This document shows positions 1 through 13,036 of a stretch of 64,000 nucleotides of DNA, piece by piece. The notes below the pieces were generated by a model. That model did not search any database. It saw only the letters and a list, made by a program, of their open reading frames with translations, and had not been told where the DNA came from. The position numbers and the translations under genes were made by a program. Numbering within the stretch: position 1 is the first letter of the stretch; the number at the start of each line of letters is the position of its first letter. The DNA comes from Phoronis australis (lineage: Eukaryota > Phoronida > Phoronidae). Where the stretch lies: contig NMRA01000756.1 of NCBI GenBank assembly GCA_002633005.1, positions 42,638-106,637 of the forward strand, given 5' to 3'.

Positions 1-702
1 CCCCCCTCCCTCCCTCGCTTGAGGTCAAAGGTTACATTTTCCTTTTGGGGGAATCGCGCTATGTTTATATTTATGTCTTGACGTAACAAAGGAAGGGACG
101 TGCTTTGCCTTTAGGGAGAAAAATCGACAAACTGGCGAGCAGTGGGCGGATATCAGCTGCAATTACAAAAAATATTTACGGACATAGCCTAAAAGTACCT
201 GCTGAGCAGGCCGTGTTCTTTTTCAGTGGCAGAGAACCACGTTCAATGTTGCAATTTAGTCCGTTTGTTACATTCCAGGGCTCTTTAAACGGCTAGAACG
301 GGTAACGTTGGCTGGCTCCCAAATTTGCATACACCAGTCGTTAGTACCATTCAAACTGGTATAAGTTTTGTGAGGAGATGACGAGAAGAAGCAGCCGGGC
401 GGTAGGTAATTTCGAGGTTTACAAAAATTTAAACTTATCGATTACTAACTTTGACTCTAATCTTCCTACATCTAAAACTAGATGGCTACAATGTATCGTC
501 ATATGTTGTGACAAGAAAATCTATGTTACAAATGTTAATCACTGTTCTTCACGGTGCAATAAAAGAGTATGACTGTCTTTTAGCGGATCTGTCCAGAAGT
601 TACAAGAACGTGATTAACGATTTTTGATAAATATGATGATACATGCGTGCTGTTGTCATTAACTGATAAAAGAATTAGCGGCGTCAGACCAATATTAACA
701 TC
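1..702. other. No gene recognised upstream of first exon
   Basis: Only short open frames without recognisable domains are visible. The 3' part should contain the promoter and 5' UTR of the exon that starts at 703, but no convincing TATA box or other core element stands out. Confidence 0.4.
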
Positions 703-990
703 ATGTGTAAGCACGGTTTATTGTTTCTCATTTGTCTACTAGTGAGTTTTCAATTGAATTTCATTGAGGCTCTAGAGACAAACAACAGATTTCACACGGA
801 AGAGACATCCGCATCAACATGTCCGGGCAACGTAACCCTCACCGCATCTTCTCTGATCGAATGTTCCCATCTATGTTCCGTGGATCCCACTTGTGTCGCC
901 ATTCTCTATGTCGGTAGAAAGATTTGCTCAACTTGCAATACTGTGGAACGAGCAGTATCACAGAAAGGCGGAAACATTTTAGGGTGGCGG
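703..990 (+). CDS. First exon of a secreted Cys-rich (PAN/apple-like) protein
   Basis: The exon runs from an ATG in the context aacatcATG to a strong splice donor (gcgg|gtgagt) at 991, giving 96 codons and ending in phase 0. Residues 1-23 are a clear signal peptide: a short basic start, a Leu/Phe/Ile-rich core and a small-residue cleavage region at EA-LE. The mature part has Cys at 40, 54, 58, 64, 75 and 78 in the pattern C..ECSHLCSVDPTCVA...C..C, which resembles the start of PAN/apple or similar extracellular modules. It is therefore probably secreted or the ectodomain of a membrane protein. A candidate N-glycosylation site (NVT) is at 43-45. I could not identify following exons, so the full protein and its partner are unknown. 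The readthrough beyond 990 is intron. The domain assignment is tentative; the signal peptide and donor are directly visible. Confidence 0.6.
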
Positions 991-3900
991 GTGAGTACGT
1001 CCAGAACCCGAATGGATGACGACACAAGTACATGTATACTGCACGTATCGTCAATATGACATTTCGTACCACTGCCTTTTGCGTATTATCTTGATTGTAG
1101 TCTGTTTTTCGTTGACCACTACTAGGCACGGTAGGTCACTTCATTTTCAACGAGATCAAGGTAATTCATACATACAATGTATCCACCTACTTTAACAGAA
1201 GCAAGTTATTTGTCTGCTTTGAAGCAAGTATCGGAATGTTCTAGTTGTGTAGGTGTGTATAAAGCATCGTTGCCTAGGCTCTGCAAGAGGGGCATACGAG
1301 TCATTTTGTATGGGCGCATCCTGATGCTCCGATTACATGTTCACCTTTAATGTTTTTAGACAATACACGAAATTATTTTTGACACACCGTGGAGCCAGCG
1401 ACCCCGGTTGAAATAAAAGTTAAAAGTAATTGTTAAGTATTAAAAGGTACAATTTTCAGATTTCGCAATTTTTCTACCATAGCGAACAAGCAGCACACGT
1501 TCTTTGGCACAATATCACCCCAAAAGAAGTTTCCCTATACTTCAGATGCAAACTAGATATGCTGTCTTTTCAATTAAAAAATTCAAGGCGAGCCTATAAC
1601 CGGAGCACCATACAGTACATGTGTAATTATTCTACTCAAATGCTTTGCATATGGCGCCTAGGCTCCGCAATTAGGCGCAGTTCCGCAACTAGGCGCATGA
1701 AATCAATTATTTCAACTTACGATAGGCGTCAAATGACACCCAGCACTTTTTTCGATCTATAATGCAGTAGACAAGAAGCTATAATTTGGCTACAAAATCG
1801 TTTCTACTCAACTTTCACCGTTGACGTTTCGCTATCGGAAATTAACTTTAACACAAACTCAAGCCAAATATTTGCAAAAATGAACAGTTTTGAATGTAAA
1901 ATGTGTGTATTGGTGGGAGACCCAGTGGAAAATCAATTAATCGCTCCATTTTTCTCGTTTAGCTGGCATGTCCAGTAAAAAATATTCAGGATTATTATCT
2001 AGTCTGCTATTGTATAAACCTCTATAATCTAGTCCGCTATTGTTTAAAGCTCGACTTCACTCAGTTTCGCTCGCTAAAAAAACTAATTAGATCCTCTACT
2101 CTCATAAAATCGATCTCGTAGTAATTCTTATCACGTTAGGATTCTACATGTATTTCAGTTACCCCCGGCTCACTCAGAAGTAAAAATCAATTGAGCGTGG
2201 CAATGTTTTTATTTCTTTGGTTAAAAATTCATCACTCACTACTGCTTATGGGCGGAATTCAACCTCAGATTCTCCGGTGATTATTACTAAACTGATCGAG
2301 ATTTTGTGTTCCCCTCGACAAACTTTTTTCTGAAATTCGGTTTGTAGATACTCTCAAGCGCTGCAAGCATCGAACTCGTTCCTCGCTCCAACTTCCCGCT
2401 TTTGAGTTATTGGAGAACTATTAGTGAGATTTCTATTCTCTTATTATTGAAAAATCCTCTCTGTACTTGGCCTGGTCTATATCAGTCGCGCTATGTATCG
2501 CAATTTTCATATGCCCAACTAAAATTGCGTTCTTTAGCGCGAGTCATAGGTGATGCAAATGATAAGTTCCATCTTGATCGGATAAGCATAAGACTGACTT
2601 ACACGTAAACGGCCATGGTATTTAGTTTTGGAGTGAAATGGGAACACAATTTCCAATGTGATAGTCTGCCTGGAATATTCGCCTATGAAGTTCGAGCCTT
2701 TGCGATCGCTTGAGCGAATTTTCTGAAAGTGGGTATGCAGATAGACTTCCTGAAGACCTACACAGTATTTGCAGTGTGTGATCCGTGTCAGGCTACGACT
2801 TACCGTTGTCAAGTTATTCAATAATTTCTGATATGATGAGTGTCCATTGATTTATTTGTTACTGAACGAAAGCTTGTTAGTGGCACTGGTTTCAGGGTCG
2901 AAGATTGTTAATGTTCTTGGTTTCATTCAATTTCTCTCCTCATATCGCTTTCCGTTTACCTCGTAAAAAACTTACGTTGAGTGAAAATATAACAGCATCA
3001 GAAGTGAAATACAATTAGCGAGAAAAGTTATAACAGCAAAACTTAACTTTCAGCACGTGCTTGGAAAAATGGCAGTCAGTGTAAGATTACATATTAAATT
3101 AAAGTGATGAAAAGTGTAACTTAACAAAGATCCCGTACTTGGGTATTACGTCATCGGGGTCACTCTGTAGAAGTTAACGTATGGGAAAAGTAGATTTATT
3201 ACTTTGAAATAGAGTGCATTCAATAAGTACATACTGTTCAGTTTGACTAAAGCACAGTGACAGAGACGCTCGGATATAGGGGTTCGGGACCACCAACAAG
3301 ATCTTACTTTAATTGAGGCGACAGACTCATCTACTACTGTGTTCTTGAATATCAGAACAATGAAACCTGCGCCAAATATAACTTTTCGCATTGCTTTTAT
3401 CTTTCTTATACACCTTGTCCTTTAGTGTTTTAACTTAATCCGAATTACCCGGGAAAATGGTGCTTTGGAGGGAGGGTTTAAGAGATTCCACAGCAGCCTC
3501 ATTGCAAATCAAAAAGTCAAATGCTGCAATTTTTTATTCGGAGTGAGTCGATTTTTAACTAAATTTGCTAGTTTTTACTTCAAAATGACTATTCCAAACA
3601 GCTTTGATATCATGTGGTAGGTACATGACCTATATATATGTACACACAAATGTCAATCAGAGTCTTGAAAGTCATTTTCCAGAGCAATACGTTTCATGCA
3701 CATGAAAATCAGGCATGAAACTTTACACTAATACCTCATCTTCACCCACGAGAATCATGTAAAAAAACTACAACCCTGAAAACAGATTTAAAGAAAATTG
3801 TCACCTTTTCCAGTATTCTTGACAAAAAACTGCCAAAGTCATTCCTGTGAGAACCCTCAATGCCATAAATATGCCACAGCGATTAAAAGAACTGGCTCGA

Positions 3901-5187
3901 TATAACTTGTACAATGCAGATAAACGAACATAGAATCGATCAGAAGATAATCTGTACCGTTGGAAAATTCCTCAGCCTTCTGTATAGGTTTTTAGACGAA
4001 AAGATAGTCAAAAAAAGAAAATCATGAAGATTCACAAATTGACGAATGAATCATGGAAAAACGTATTTTACAAAGAATACTGGCGTCAAAGCTACTTTTC
4101 TGGATTGGCTGAGCTCTGCAAGTGTGGAAAACTGAGACTGTTTGTTGTACAAGTACATGTACATGTAGGTGTGACTGAAGTACAGACAGTTTACAGTTTC
4201 AGATTATCAAGGACGTGATATTATAAACTTGAAAATTTGGTCTCTGCATTGAATGCCCTTCAGTTCAATGGATTCAAACTATACACCGTCAGGACCCATG
4301 AATACTCTAGCCAGCCTGCTAAATCCTCTATTATGTCAGCATGCATAGTTGTACAAGAACGTAGTTAAAATCATATGATCCGTTTTTAAACGTTTTAAAA
4401 ACATCGTGAATCTGCACAAAACCATTGAAACATACTCTCTGACACTTAATTAGAAGTTTTCGTAAGTATGGGGTCGATCTAATGCCTTTACATAGTTTTT
4501 CTTTTATTCTTTAATTTCTTAAAATCTGCGTGATCAAAACACACGAATGTTGCCCATAATGCTGGGCGGCGTTTGACCTTTCGGCAACTCGAGACAAATA
4601 ATCAGCTGTTTCCGGTACTGCTTTGAAGAAGAGAAGTTCGCCTTAACCAGGTAATTTATTCCTTTCTTGAACATTTTGATAACGATTTGGCTCCCTGTAT
4701 GAGCTGAACAGTATAACTATTACGCTTAGAATTAGATGAAACCGTTACTTGTGGGAAAATTACATACTGAATTCGATAGTAATGGTTGTGCTCGAGTCGC
4801 GTCTGCAGTGGTACCCTAGCCACCTAGCTAGCGCTATGAAGACTATCGTCAAAATACAGCTAGGTACCACTGTGGGTTTTTCTTCAATAGACCCCGAAAT
4901 TCACACAGCCAGGGTAGTATACTTAGCATGCGGATTTGTACCAAGGCCACCCCTAGCCCCAGCCCGATTTCTATCATCGCTTTGACTGAAAAAGAGTGTA
5001 ATGTTATTGTTGTTGGATAGACCCTTTTTGTCACTAGATGGACGTGAGTTGAATTTCTACCTGCTGGCAGTTTTCAGACTTTGGACTTGAATTACAAAAC
5101 TATTCGTGGTTTTTCATTGCCATAAGGAAAGCAACGTCTATCATCAGGGACTCTATAATCTACTTGTTTATTGTACTAGCAGGGGCA
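991..5187. other. Intron or intergenic DNA, no supported gene
   Basis: AT-rich sequence with only short random open frames. The first part is presumably intron 1 of the exon at 703-990. Near 4807-4873 a small imperfect hairpin is formed by cagtggtaccctagc and gctaggtaccactg, and tacatgtacatgta-type motifs occur near 4155. I see no coding exon I can defend. Confidence 0.4.
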
Positions 5188-5462
5188 CAGTGGCGGATGT
5201 AGGGGGGCAAGGGGGCCATGGCCCTCCTAAAATACTCCCATATACCGATTGGCAGTTCGGGGTGCAAATTGCTGACTAGCATATGCCCCTTGGACAAACC
5301 CCGTTTACCGTTTACGTTTTTTTTTAGTAATAAGGTCCAAAAACCCAAAATTTCGAGACCCCCGCATACATGTACCTACATCAGGCTGGGCAAGCGCATG
5401 TCACGAAATTCTGGTTATTCCTGTGCCCTGACCCCCTAACTCAAAATCCTTGGTCCGCTCGT
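5188..5462 (+). mobile_element. Short non-autonomous inverted-repeat DNA element, hAT-like termini
   Basis: The left end reads cagtggcggatgtag and the right end is an inverted version (tcaaaatccttggtccgc), so the terminal inverted repeats are of the cagtggcggatccag type. The interior has no coding capacity. The same interior recurs inverted at 25839-26132, including the landmarks ggcagttcggggtgcaaatt, ccccgtttacc and ccaaaacccaaaattt-like stretches. The termini resemble those of hAT-superfamily elements from general knowledge; I see no transposase and the superfamily call is an inference. Confidence 0.6.
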
Positions 5463-5609
5463 GGGGCAGATCCAGGATTTTGAATTGGGGGGAACAGGGC
5501 AGAGTATTAGCCAGGATTTAGTTGGCCAAACATTTGCACCCTGAACTGCCGAATGGGAGCTGAGAGAATTTTATGGAGGCCATAGCCATCCCCTCTAAAT
5601 CCAGCACTG
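5463..5609 (-). mobile_element. Fragment of the same inverted-repeat element family
   Basis: Begins with ggcagatccaggattttg and ends with aaatccagcactg, i.e. an end and an opposite end of the family seen at 5188-5462. It also contains the ttgcaccctgaactgcc landmark found inverted in the neighbouring copy. It lies end to end with that copy, so this is either a nested or a head-to-head double insertion with an internal deletion. Confidence 0.5.
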
Positions 5610-6773
5610 ACTAGTCAGCTAGCTTGTCCACTTGAACACAAACCACTGGATCAGCGATGAAGCCTCGGATTGAATGCAAGCAATTTTGGCAAGTGCTGTT
5701 GCGAGAAAAGTGAGATAATACAAAACCGTGGTTGGAATTGGGTTGCAACATATTTGATTCCTGTTATTCAGTGGGAAAATCTGGTTCTCAAATTGCAGGA
5801 CACTGGGAGTGGTCACATCATTACAGGACAATATACTATGAATGAGACCTCCTCAAAGGCAAAAGGGTAAAGCCAAAGACAGATCGATAAGAGCTGTAAT
5901 AAAGCTCGTGAAGGATACATCTTGTATTATCAGTGATATTGTCTCGATTGGGTAAATAAAGGGCTAGGGACAGGGGAAGGTTTGCAGACTCACTTTATCA
6001 AGAACACAATCCATCAGTTTACATGGCAGAGGGCCTGAAGAGTGCTTCGAAAATCATCTATCCTCCTTGCATGTCAACTGTTACAGACTTCTAGCATCAG
6101 TATTGACAAGTTAACACAGGAACTAAGCTTGATTAGTATAGAAAGAGCTAGAACAGTGAAGTTTCAATTTCAGGTATACCCACACTTTTGCGAAAATGTG
6201 TATCCTATGGAATGTATTGATCAGTGTTATCTATGTACTACTCAGATTGGCATTTTACATGACTACCATGTTTCTAAAGGCTCATCGTAGTGTGCATCAC
6301 CACTTCACCAACAATAACAACAATACTCCAGCAACAGTGACAACATGATTGAATTTCTGAGCCATGTGCAGAGGAATAGGCTTAGGTGGCAACTGATGTT
6401 CGGTCTCTTCACATGCAGGTATGCTTAGAACTCTCGTTTCATAACGCAATAGAACCGATTCTACATAAATTTGTGTTATCAAGTCATTCTTATTCTGTCT
6501 TTCATCAGTAATCACACAGTTGAATAGGTATCAAAACTGAAAACCTGTAATAAAATACATTTGCTATGTATCACTAAAATATGCCACATGAAATGCTGAA
6601 AATTATACTGTCTTAAAACTTCATTGATAATGGACCACTGGTTTTTTAAAGAACACCAACCAGTTTGCAGCTATGCTGACACGAACAAGAATGTTACTTT
6701 CAACAACATTCCCCTTCATGTTAAGGTCATGTTTAAACTACAATTCAAAATTAATGTGTTTTGATTTTTTCAG
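5610..6773. other. Possible intron/exon mosaic upstream of a membrane-helix exon
   Basis: Several short open stretches are bounded by plausible splice sites. One is 6087-6173: acceptor ttacag|act, donor cag|gtatacc, 29 codons in phase 0 at both ends, reading TSSISIDKLTQELSLISIER and on. Another is 5799-5866: acceptor attgcag|gac, donor gg|gtaaag. The first would join in phase with the exon at 6774. None shows a recognisable domain, so these are candidate exons only. Confidence 0.25.
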
Positions 6774-6893
6774 CCTCACATAAGTATATCTGAGGATGAG
6801 GGCATTGTATTCAACTTGCTGTCCATACTCACTGGGGTGGTGGCGGTGGGTATCACCACCTGTGATTGTCATCATGGCAAGAGTCTACTGTAA
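6774..6893 (+). CDS. Possible last exon: one membrane helix and short tail
   Basis: A polypyrimidine-rich acceptor (gattttttcag|cctcac) opens a 39-codon frame ending in TAA. The peptide starts PHISISEDEG, continues with a hydrophobic stretch (IVFNLLSILTGVVAVGITT, about residues 11-29) and ends in a short Cys/His tail before the stop. This is the shape of the C-terminal exon of a single-pass or tail-anchored membrane protein. A polyadenylation signal AATAAA follows at 7118-7123. A candidate upstream exon at 6087-6173 would join in phase 0. I do not recognise the protein, and a chance open frame next to a splice-like sequence remains possible. Confidence 0.35.
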   Translation, partial: PHISISEDEGIVFNLLSILTGVVAVGITTCDCHHGKSLL

Positions 6894-7117
6894 TGATGTG
6901 CTGGCCTTCAACAAAGGTACCAACTACAACAAAAGACGCCTACCACAACATATTTTCGCAATGCAAGGGTTATGTAACAACTTGTACTGCTTTTTCTACT
7001 TTGCTTGCAGTCAAAAAAATTATGTTATATACTCAGACACCGTATTTTATGTGTCTAATGCAGATTTGTTTTGTCAACTACTTAGTACTCAGGTAAATGT
7101 GATTTCTTTGTGGTACT

Positions 7118-7123
7118 AATAAA
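7118..7123 (+). terminator. Polyadenylation signal AATAAA
   Basis: Canonical hexamer 225 bases after the candidate stop codon at 6891-6893. It supports the idea that 6774-6893 is a terminal exon, but such hexamers are common in AT-rich DNA. Confidence 0.3.
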
Positions 7124-10100
7124 GAAAACTTATGCCCAATACCATTTCTTAGTTTCATACCGAAAATCGGATGAAGACTTGAATGTAATGAAACAGAAAT
7201 GGTAAAATTGTTACAAACCAACATTCCATCAACAATAAAGTAACTTTTAATTTACAGCATTTTCCGCACCAGACCTCCTATCAGTAAGTTTCTTTACCCA
7301 AGTGAGGATGGCTTTCTTGGCGTGTAACAAATTCACCCACAGAAAATGACAACTACAGAAAATGACAAGCTGTTTCAAGGCATCTTGATAAACTGAGGTT
7401 TGAACTATAACAAACTGTCAGTTCTTTCTAATTCCAGGAATCCCTTGTACTTTGAGTAAGGAATAGGCCGAGACAATAAATAGTCAAAATCAAGAGTTGG
7501 TTTAATTAAAAGAAGGCTGGTTTCTAGCAGCTTTAACAGCAATCACATTTACGAACCAAATAGATTTTCACTGCCGAAGTTTATTCTGTATAACATCAAA
7601 TGCACTGTTGTAATTCTCAACACAACAGAAATGTAAATGCAAACAAGAGTTGCTGCATGACATGTGATTAATCAAAATGTGTTTGAAGTCGTGCACGCAT
7701 TTATTGTAATTACGTAGTCAATTCACACAACCATGTGGATCAACAAAAGTAGAAGATGATGGCTGATAAACTCAACATAAAAGTCCAAGTTACATGAACA
7801 CTTCAATTACAAAGCGGGTACTGTATCACAGTTTTGGAGTCACATGTAGGCAAACAGTGGTCAAGAATTGTTGGCTTACATATATAAAAAGTAAAATGTC
7901 AGACTTATATGCTGTACGGTAAATGAGTAAGATAAAAATATAGCCGTGTCCTTTTGTATTGGCAACAGTCTATATCCACGTCAAGCTACAGTGTAAAGGT
8001 AACTTTAATATTAGTGTTAAATTTTCACTGAAGCAGTGATGTTTTTTTGATAGATCAAATAACATTTCTTGTCATCGCAAAACCATTGATCGTCAAGGCA
8101 ATGAACTGGGTGGCCCCTGAAAGTCATGTGTCAAGTTACTGCACGCCTTGTTTTTCTCTCAAGCATCTGCTAATTATGGACACCGGTGGCACTGGAATAT
8201 AGACCTTTCTTAATCCTTGACAGCATTACTCTTGGATTTTTCACTGAAGTACCTATGTAGCCTGTAAGTGTAAAATATCGTGAAAAGTTACAATATAATT
8301 GAGCACTGAAACACTAAAACAAAAGATACAATGCAAAGAAAATTACAATTGGGTACAAATAATGATAACTGCGCCTATGCCACCAACTGAATGCTAATAT
8401 CAACAAATGTGAGAGGTTGCAAGTCACAAAGATGGTGCAAGAACTAATGCATGTATTGCCATTTGACTCTTTGTATAAATACTCATCGCATCATAACTTT
8501 TTATAGCCATTGCAAAACACTTTATGGTTTAAGTGGATCTTGGAGTTCTAAGACTGGAACTTGAACTCACGGCAACATGGTTGTGTCCGAAGCGCTACTC
8601 AGCAGCCATTGTATGAATATTTTACCGCACAACAGTTTTAAATTATCAAAACCCAACCAATGGTCATACTATTATCATCTTTTAACAAGCAGTAAGAAAC
8701 CTACATACGTTGAGAGACAATAGAGTTGCATTTTCACTGAAAAAGTTACCGTGGCTGCGGCTATAAACCCTGTTATCTGAGCAACTTAACATTTGATTTT
8801 AACCACTTTCCTCATTCAGATGAGAAATAAATTTTGGTCTTGCAAAGAACTGTCAGTTCATTATGGTTGTGACCATGTCAGGTCAATCAAATGGCATGCT
8901 GTGACACGTCAATCTAAAGAGACGCTCAAGTAGTAACAAAGTGCTGGATATTTTCAAGCCCAAAAACCACACCTATTTTTATCAAGGAACAATTCGAGAT
9001 CATTATCATACTAATGATACATGGTCTAAATGAACAGTTAGTTTTCGTGATATAAGGCATGCCTACATGTATAGCTACTTTAAATTCCCATAGGGCATTG
9101 AGTCATTACAAGAGCAGACACAAAGCTTTGATCCAGATTGTGAGGATGCAGGTAACAAAGAAGATAAGGACAAGGGTGAACAACAGCTTTGAATTCCTGC
9201 TAGATGACAACAGTGGCATTTGTAAGAATGCATTCAGTTTAAAATGTGTTTTGAGGCCTCTACACTGAAAACTGAGACGCGTACATGTATATAAGAATCT
9301 GAGACAGTGACATTGAATCCACAGATGGAATCGTAAAAGGGAAATTTTTAAAATAAGGTTTTTAGAAATTGTGATTGCTCCCCACACCAAAATGATGCAC
9401 AGAATTTCAACCAGCAGCTGGAGTTAGCTTGTATTTATACTACAGTTTTAAGCGAGTTGAAAATTTTGACATGCAAATTAGTTACAATACAACTGCTCTT
9501 TGCTCAACTGGACATCCTCCAAAGCACTGATACACTAGAATAAAAACATCACACTGAAGTAGGGTTTACACAAACGTAATATAAATAACTCAAATGAAAC
9601 ACTGTTTCGTGCATTTCAATGTGCATTTTCATGTTTTAATATGTAACTGCAGTGACACCATCATCTGCGAAGTGCACTCATCCTTCAAAAATACCTCTTA
9701 CTAGTATTTGTGTGGTAAGATGCTGTGCTGTATTCAAAAGTTTAGGTGTAAAAGTCTAGGTCCAAGCAGTTTCTTAGTAAAAAAAAGCTCGTTACAGGGG
9801 TTTCTTTTGAAAACGCAGATGTAAACGCTTTGATCTACGCATTTTTGTAAAAAATCATTGTGTGGGGAGTTGCTGGTGCACGGTGGTAGGGGTATTGCCT
9901 CGTCGGAATCACGGGCACTCCGAAATATTGGGAACCCCATTTTGGACACCCTATTTTCGAAATCCTGGGTGAATCCTTGAATAGAAATTGAACATGCTTT
10001 AAACATGGTTGAATTGCTGATCGAATTGAGGCTCTTCAAAATGATTCGGGTCCGATGTAAGGTGACTGAGATAAGTTATCAATCAGTGAATGCTCTAACC

Positions 10101-11854
10101 GCGTATACGAGTCACTGAACATTTCACAAACAGCACACTTACTAACTTATACTTGTCCATCGAAAGCCTTGTATTGTTGAAATGTAAAAACTTCATGAGT
10201 TCAACCATTGACTTCAGTCTTGTCCTCATGGTTTCTCACCTATTGAAAGAGTCGCTTACAGGTACACGGTTTGTTGGTAATGCCGCTTTTTGTACTGCCT
10301 AACTCGTCTTTTTCTGAATCTCGTAGAGCAGGACGACTGCGTTTCGCTTTCGGAAGCACACTACATAGACCTACTAGTCTCCACCATTTGTATAAATTCT
10401 GTTGACCTCTAGATCTGTGGCTGCACATGCGTTGTCGTAATGTTTACATCTATTAGAACATACCGTATATTGTATTCTTTGTAAACATTTCATTCGTTTG
10501 TAGTATTCACAACGATTTTTTTTCAAAATATTTGCACGTGTTGAAAGTTAATAACCTTTTGAACTCCATGTCACATCAAAAACGGGCTTTGACGGCGTTA
10601 AGAGCTTTTCTTCTATAACTCGGACCATAGGCCTTTAAGCGCACTTCAACAGTCTGTAGCAATTTGATTGGATGTTGCAGTTTGACAGGTTGCCTTCAAG
10701 TTCCTTTCCACCCGGATTTTCAGTGATCTTGGTGGCTCTTTAATGTAATTGCACAATAGCGTTGATGCCTCTTCACTTTTTGATTTTATGGAACTAGTCA
10801 TATTATGACGCGCTTAAGGAACGTCATAACTAACGTTGATCTACATTGTACATGTAAGTACATGCATATGACACATGAATCGCCTAAGAGTTTTTAATCG
10901 AGTACCTTTCTGCGCGTTGAAATGTGAAGAATCAATGCGTAGTTTTGCTTATTCAACTCGTTCAATTAGTTTCTAGACTATCATCGTTCTGCTCTTGTTC
11001 TACGTGCAATGTTTATTAATCAACGCGAAGTTTTGCTTTAATCAACGATTAGGTTTACATAATGAACGCACTATTCGTTACGTCCAATCAAAAACAAGTT
11101 AACATTCAAGACGTAACGGCACCACCATTAATGAGGTCACTTGATAAGAAGCTGCAACATTCTTTAAAAGTTGCCTAGCACCCTTGTAGAAACTGTTTCA
11201 CAGTTTTGATATTTGAGAGCATTGCCGTGTCATTCGTTAAAGCTCAGGTCACGCTTGCCGTTTAGCAGACTTTTAAAGAAAATTTCCAAATTACGTCCAC
11301 ATTTTTATGGTTTTCGAGGGTTACAGCGCATGATTTTAAGCTAACTGGATGGGAAAGTCGTTTCTCGTATCTACTAATTTGTCAAAACCGGGTTTCCGTA
11401 ATGCATCAATCCAACGATAACAAACATTAAAAACAACTAAAATTTCTCCAGATGATTTGAATTCACCTAAATGTACGGCGAAAAGGACCCAAAACGTTCC
11501 CTTTGATGCATTGTGATGCCTTGTTCCAACCCAACTACATACATGGAAGAATGAAAGGAAATAGAAATTTAATCCCTCGGTACGACTGGTCATCATATAA
11601 TACGGACGTCTCAAAACATTTACAATCACAAAAAGTAATAGATTTTCCGTGTTAGAAAAAACTTGTTTGCGCGCATCGATAGTGCGGAGCGGGAACTAAA
11701 TGATCTATCTCAAAGAAGAGAGGTAGAGTGAGAGGAAATACAATGAAAGTAATTTCATGCTGTCTGGAACACGTTGTACTAGACATGCAAAGGCCGCTCA
11801 TGCAGGAACATGTAGGTTGACTGAAACGATTGCCAAGAACCATTTTTACACCCT
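7124..11854. other. Long AT-rich stretch without a supported gene
   Basis: No open frame with recognisable motifs and no convincing exon set. Around 8535-8605 the minus strand carries a tRNA-like pair of motifs (tggctgctgagtagcgc and gagttcaagttcc), perhaps the head of an old tRNA-derived SINE. A minus-strand open frame at 10240-10428 (62 codons, rich in Lys/Arg) is followed by a donor-like tag|gtgag but shows no family resemblance. Confidence 0.4.
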
Positions 11855-11990
11855 AAGCTTTTTAGCTTAAATCGGGCTGCGGTGCTAAAGACCTGATTCT
11901 AGGGTTAAGCAGTGTTTCCCAGTGGGACCCGAACCTACGACCTTGAATAAAAGAAGATGACACTTATCCCACATGTTAGATTGCCTCCTT
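11855..11990 (-). repeat. tRNA-derived SINE, copy 1
   Basis: Read on the minus strand it starts aggaggcaatctaacatgtg, has an A-box-like gtgggataagtg and a B box (aggttcgggtccc), then a conserved tail (aaacactgcttaaccctaga, tttagcaccgcagcccgatt). The order and spacing match the copy at 54465-54594 throughout, including the non-tRNA tail, so the two belong to one SINE family. The tRNA-like T arm is less perfect here than in the other copy, implying an older insertion. Confidence 0.65.
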
Positions 11991-12469
11991 CGATTGCTAA
12001 CAAAAGTAGGGAGGACAACGTTTTTTAATTTTTTTAACAATACCCATGTGTTGTACATTTTTGAAAAGCCCTTGGTATGAGAAATGAAATGGTGCAAAAA
12101 TCAGAAAAATTGGATGAGCGGTTAACGAGAAAATGGCCGTTGAAACATGACGATTATGCGTAAAATATCTGCCTTTTTACATAATTTCGTAAAAAAAGAA
12201 TATACATGTGCTGCATATAAAAAGATTCGTCTCATTGAGACAAACATGGTGGTGTGTATTATATAAAATATGGATCGATTTCTACAGAGATATTGCTATT
12301 TAAGTGTGTTGTTAGCATACTGTATAGAACAGGCTCATCATGTTTGCATGAAAACAATGGATTACACAGCTTAAAAGGTAAAGAGCAAAGACATCACATC
12401 AGCTCAGAAATAAATACATCTGAGGTAGGAGGAAATTTCACATCAAATCACAAGATCACATTGGTGGAT
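11991..12469. other. No gene recognised
   Basis: AT-rich spacer between a SINE and an inverted-repeat element; no domain-bearing frame or splice pair visible. Confidence 0.4.
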
Positions 12470-12620
12470 TTGAGGGGCAAGGGGCCTGGCCCGAGGCCCC
12501 CCTAAACCTCCATATTTCATTCAGATTTGGCAGTTCAAGGGTGCAAATATCTTACAGGTAAAATCCTGCATAATACTCTGCCTGCCCCCCTCCTATCTAA
12601 AAATCCTAGATCTGCCCCTG
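12470..12620. mobile_element. Inverted-repeat element, hAT-like termini (deleted copy)
   Basis: Left end ggtggatttgaggggcaagg and right end ctagatctgcccctg are degenerate inverted copies of the cagtggcggatctag terminus seen at 5188 and 47061-47075. The interior has the family landmarks (ggcccccctaaa, tttggcagttcaagggtgca). Non-coding. Confidence 0.55.
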
Positions 12621-12629
12621 AATACTACT

Positions 12630-12720
12630 ACATGGGCAACACATCATTGTCTGACAGTGACAGGGGGCTGGGGGAGGCTGTAGCTCCCCCACTTTTTTCA
12701 GTGCTGGGTGCCACCCATGT
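12630..12720. mobile_element. 91-bp inverted-repeat element (catgggc family)
   Basis: Starts acatgggcaacac and ends ggtgccacccatgt, so its ends are inverted repeats. The core has a gggggctgggggaggctgta / gctcccccac palindrome and the phrase tttttcagtgctg. Equivalent core and end phrases occur at 49915-50040 and 52411-52528, so this is a dispersed family. It is too short to code and its parent is unknown. Confidence 0.55.
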
Positions 12721-13036
12721 ACTATTAGATCGTATCATGGCAAAAAACATCAGAAAGTTAACAAAAGACCATTTGGGAAAACAAATCACTCTTAACATGA
12801 AGGATTTCATCATTTACGCAACAAAAACTCTTTGTAACAACTTTATTTCGAACGGTGAAGTTGCGATGCCATTGAACTTCAACGTAGCCGCTGGTGGCGC
12901 TGACATGCGGCGATTTAGTGAACTAACGACTGCTGTTTGAAAAGTGCCAATGCGCAGCAGTTTGACAGAATTTCTGAAAATGAAATAATTACCAATTAAA
13001 AGTGTGATAAATTCATCATCTAAAAATCGGGGGGGC

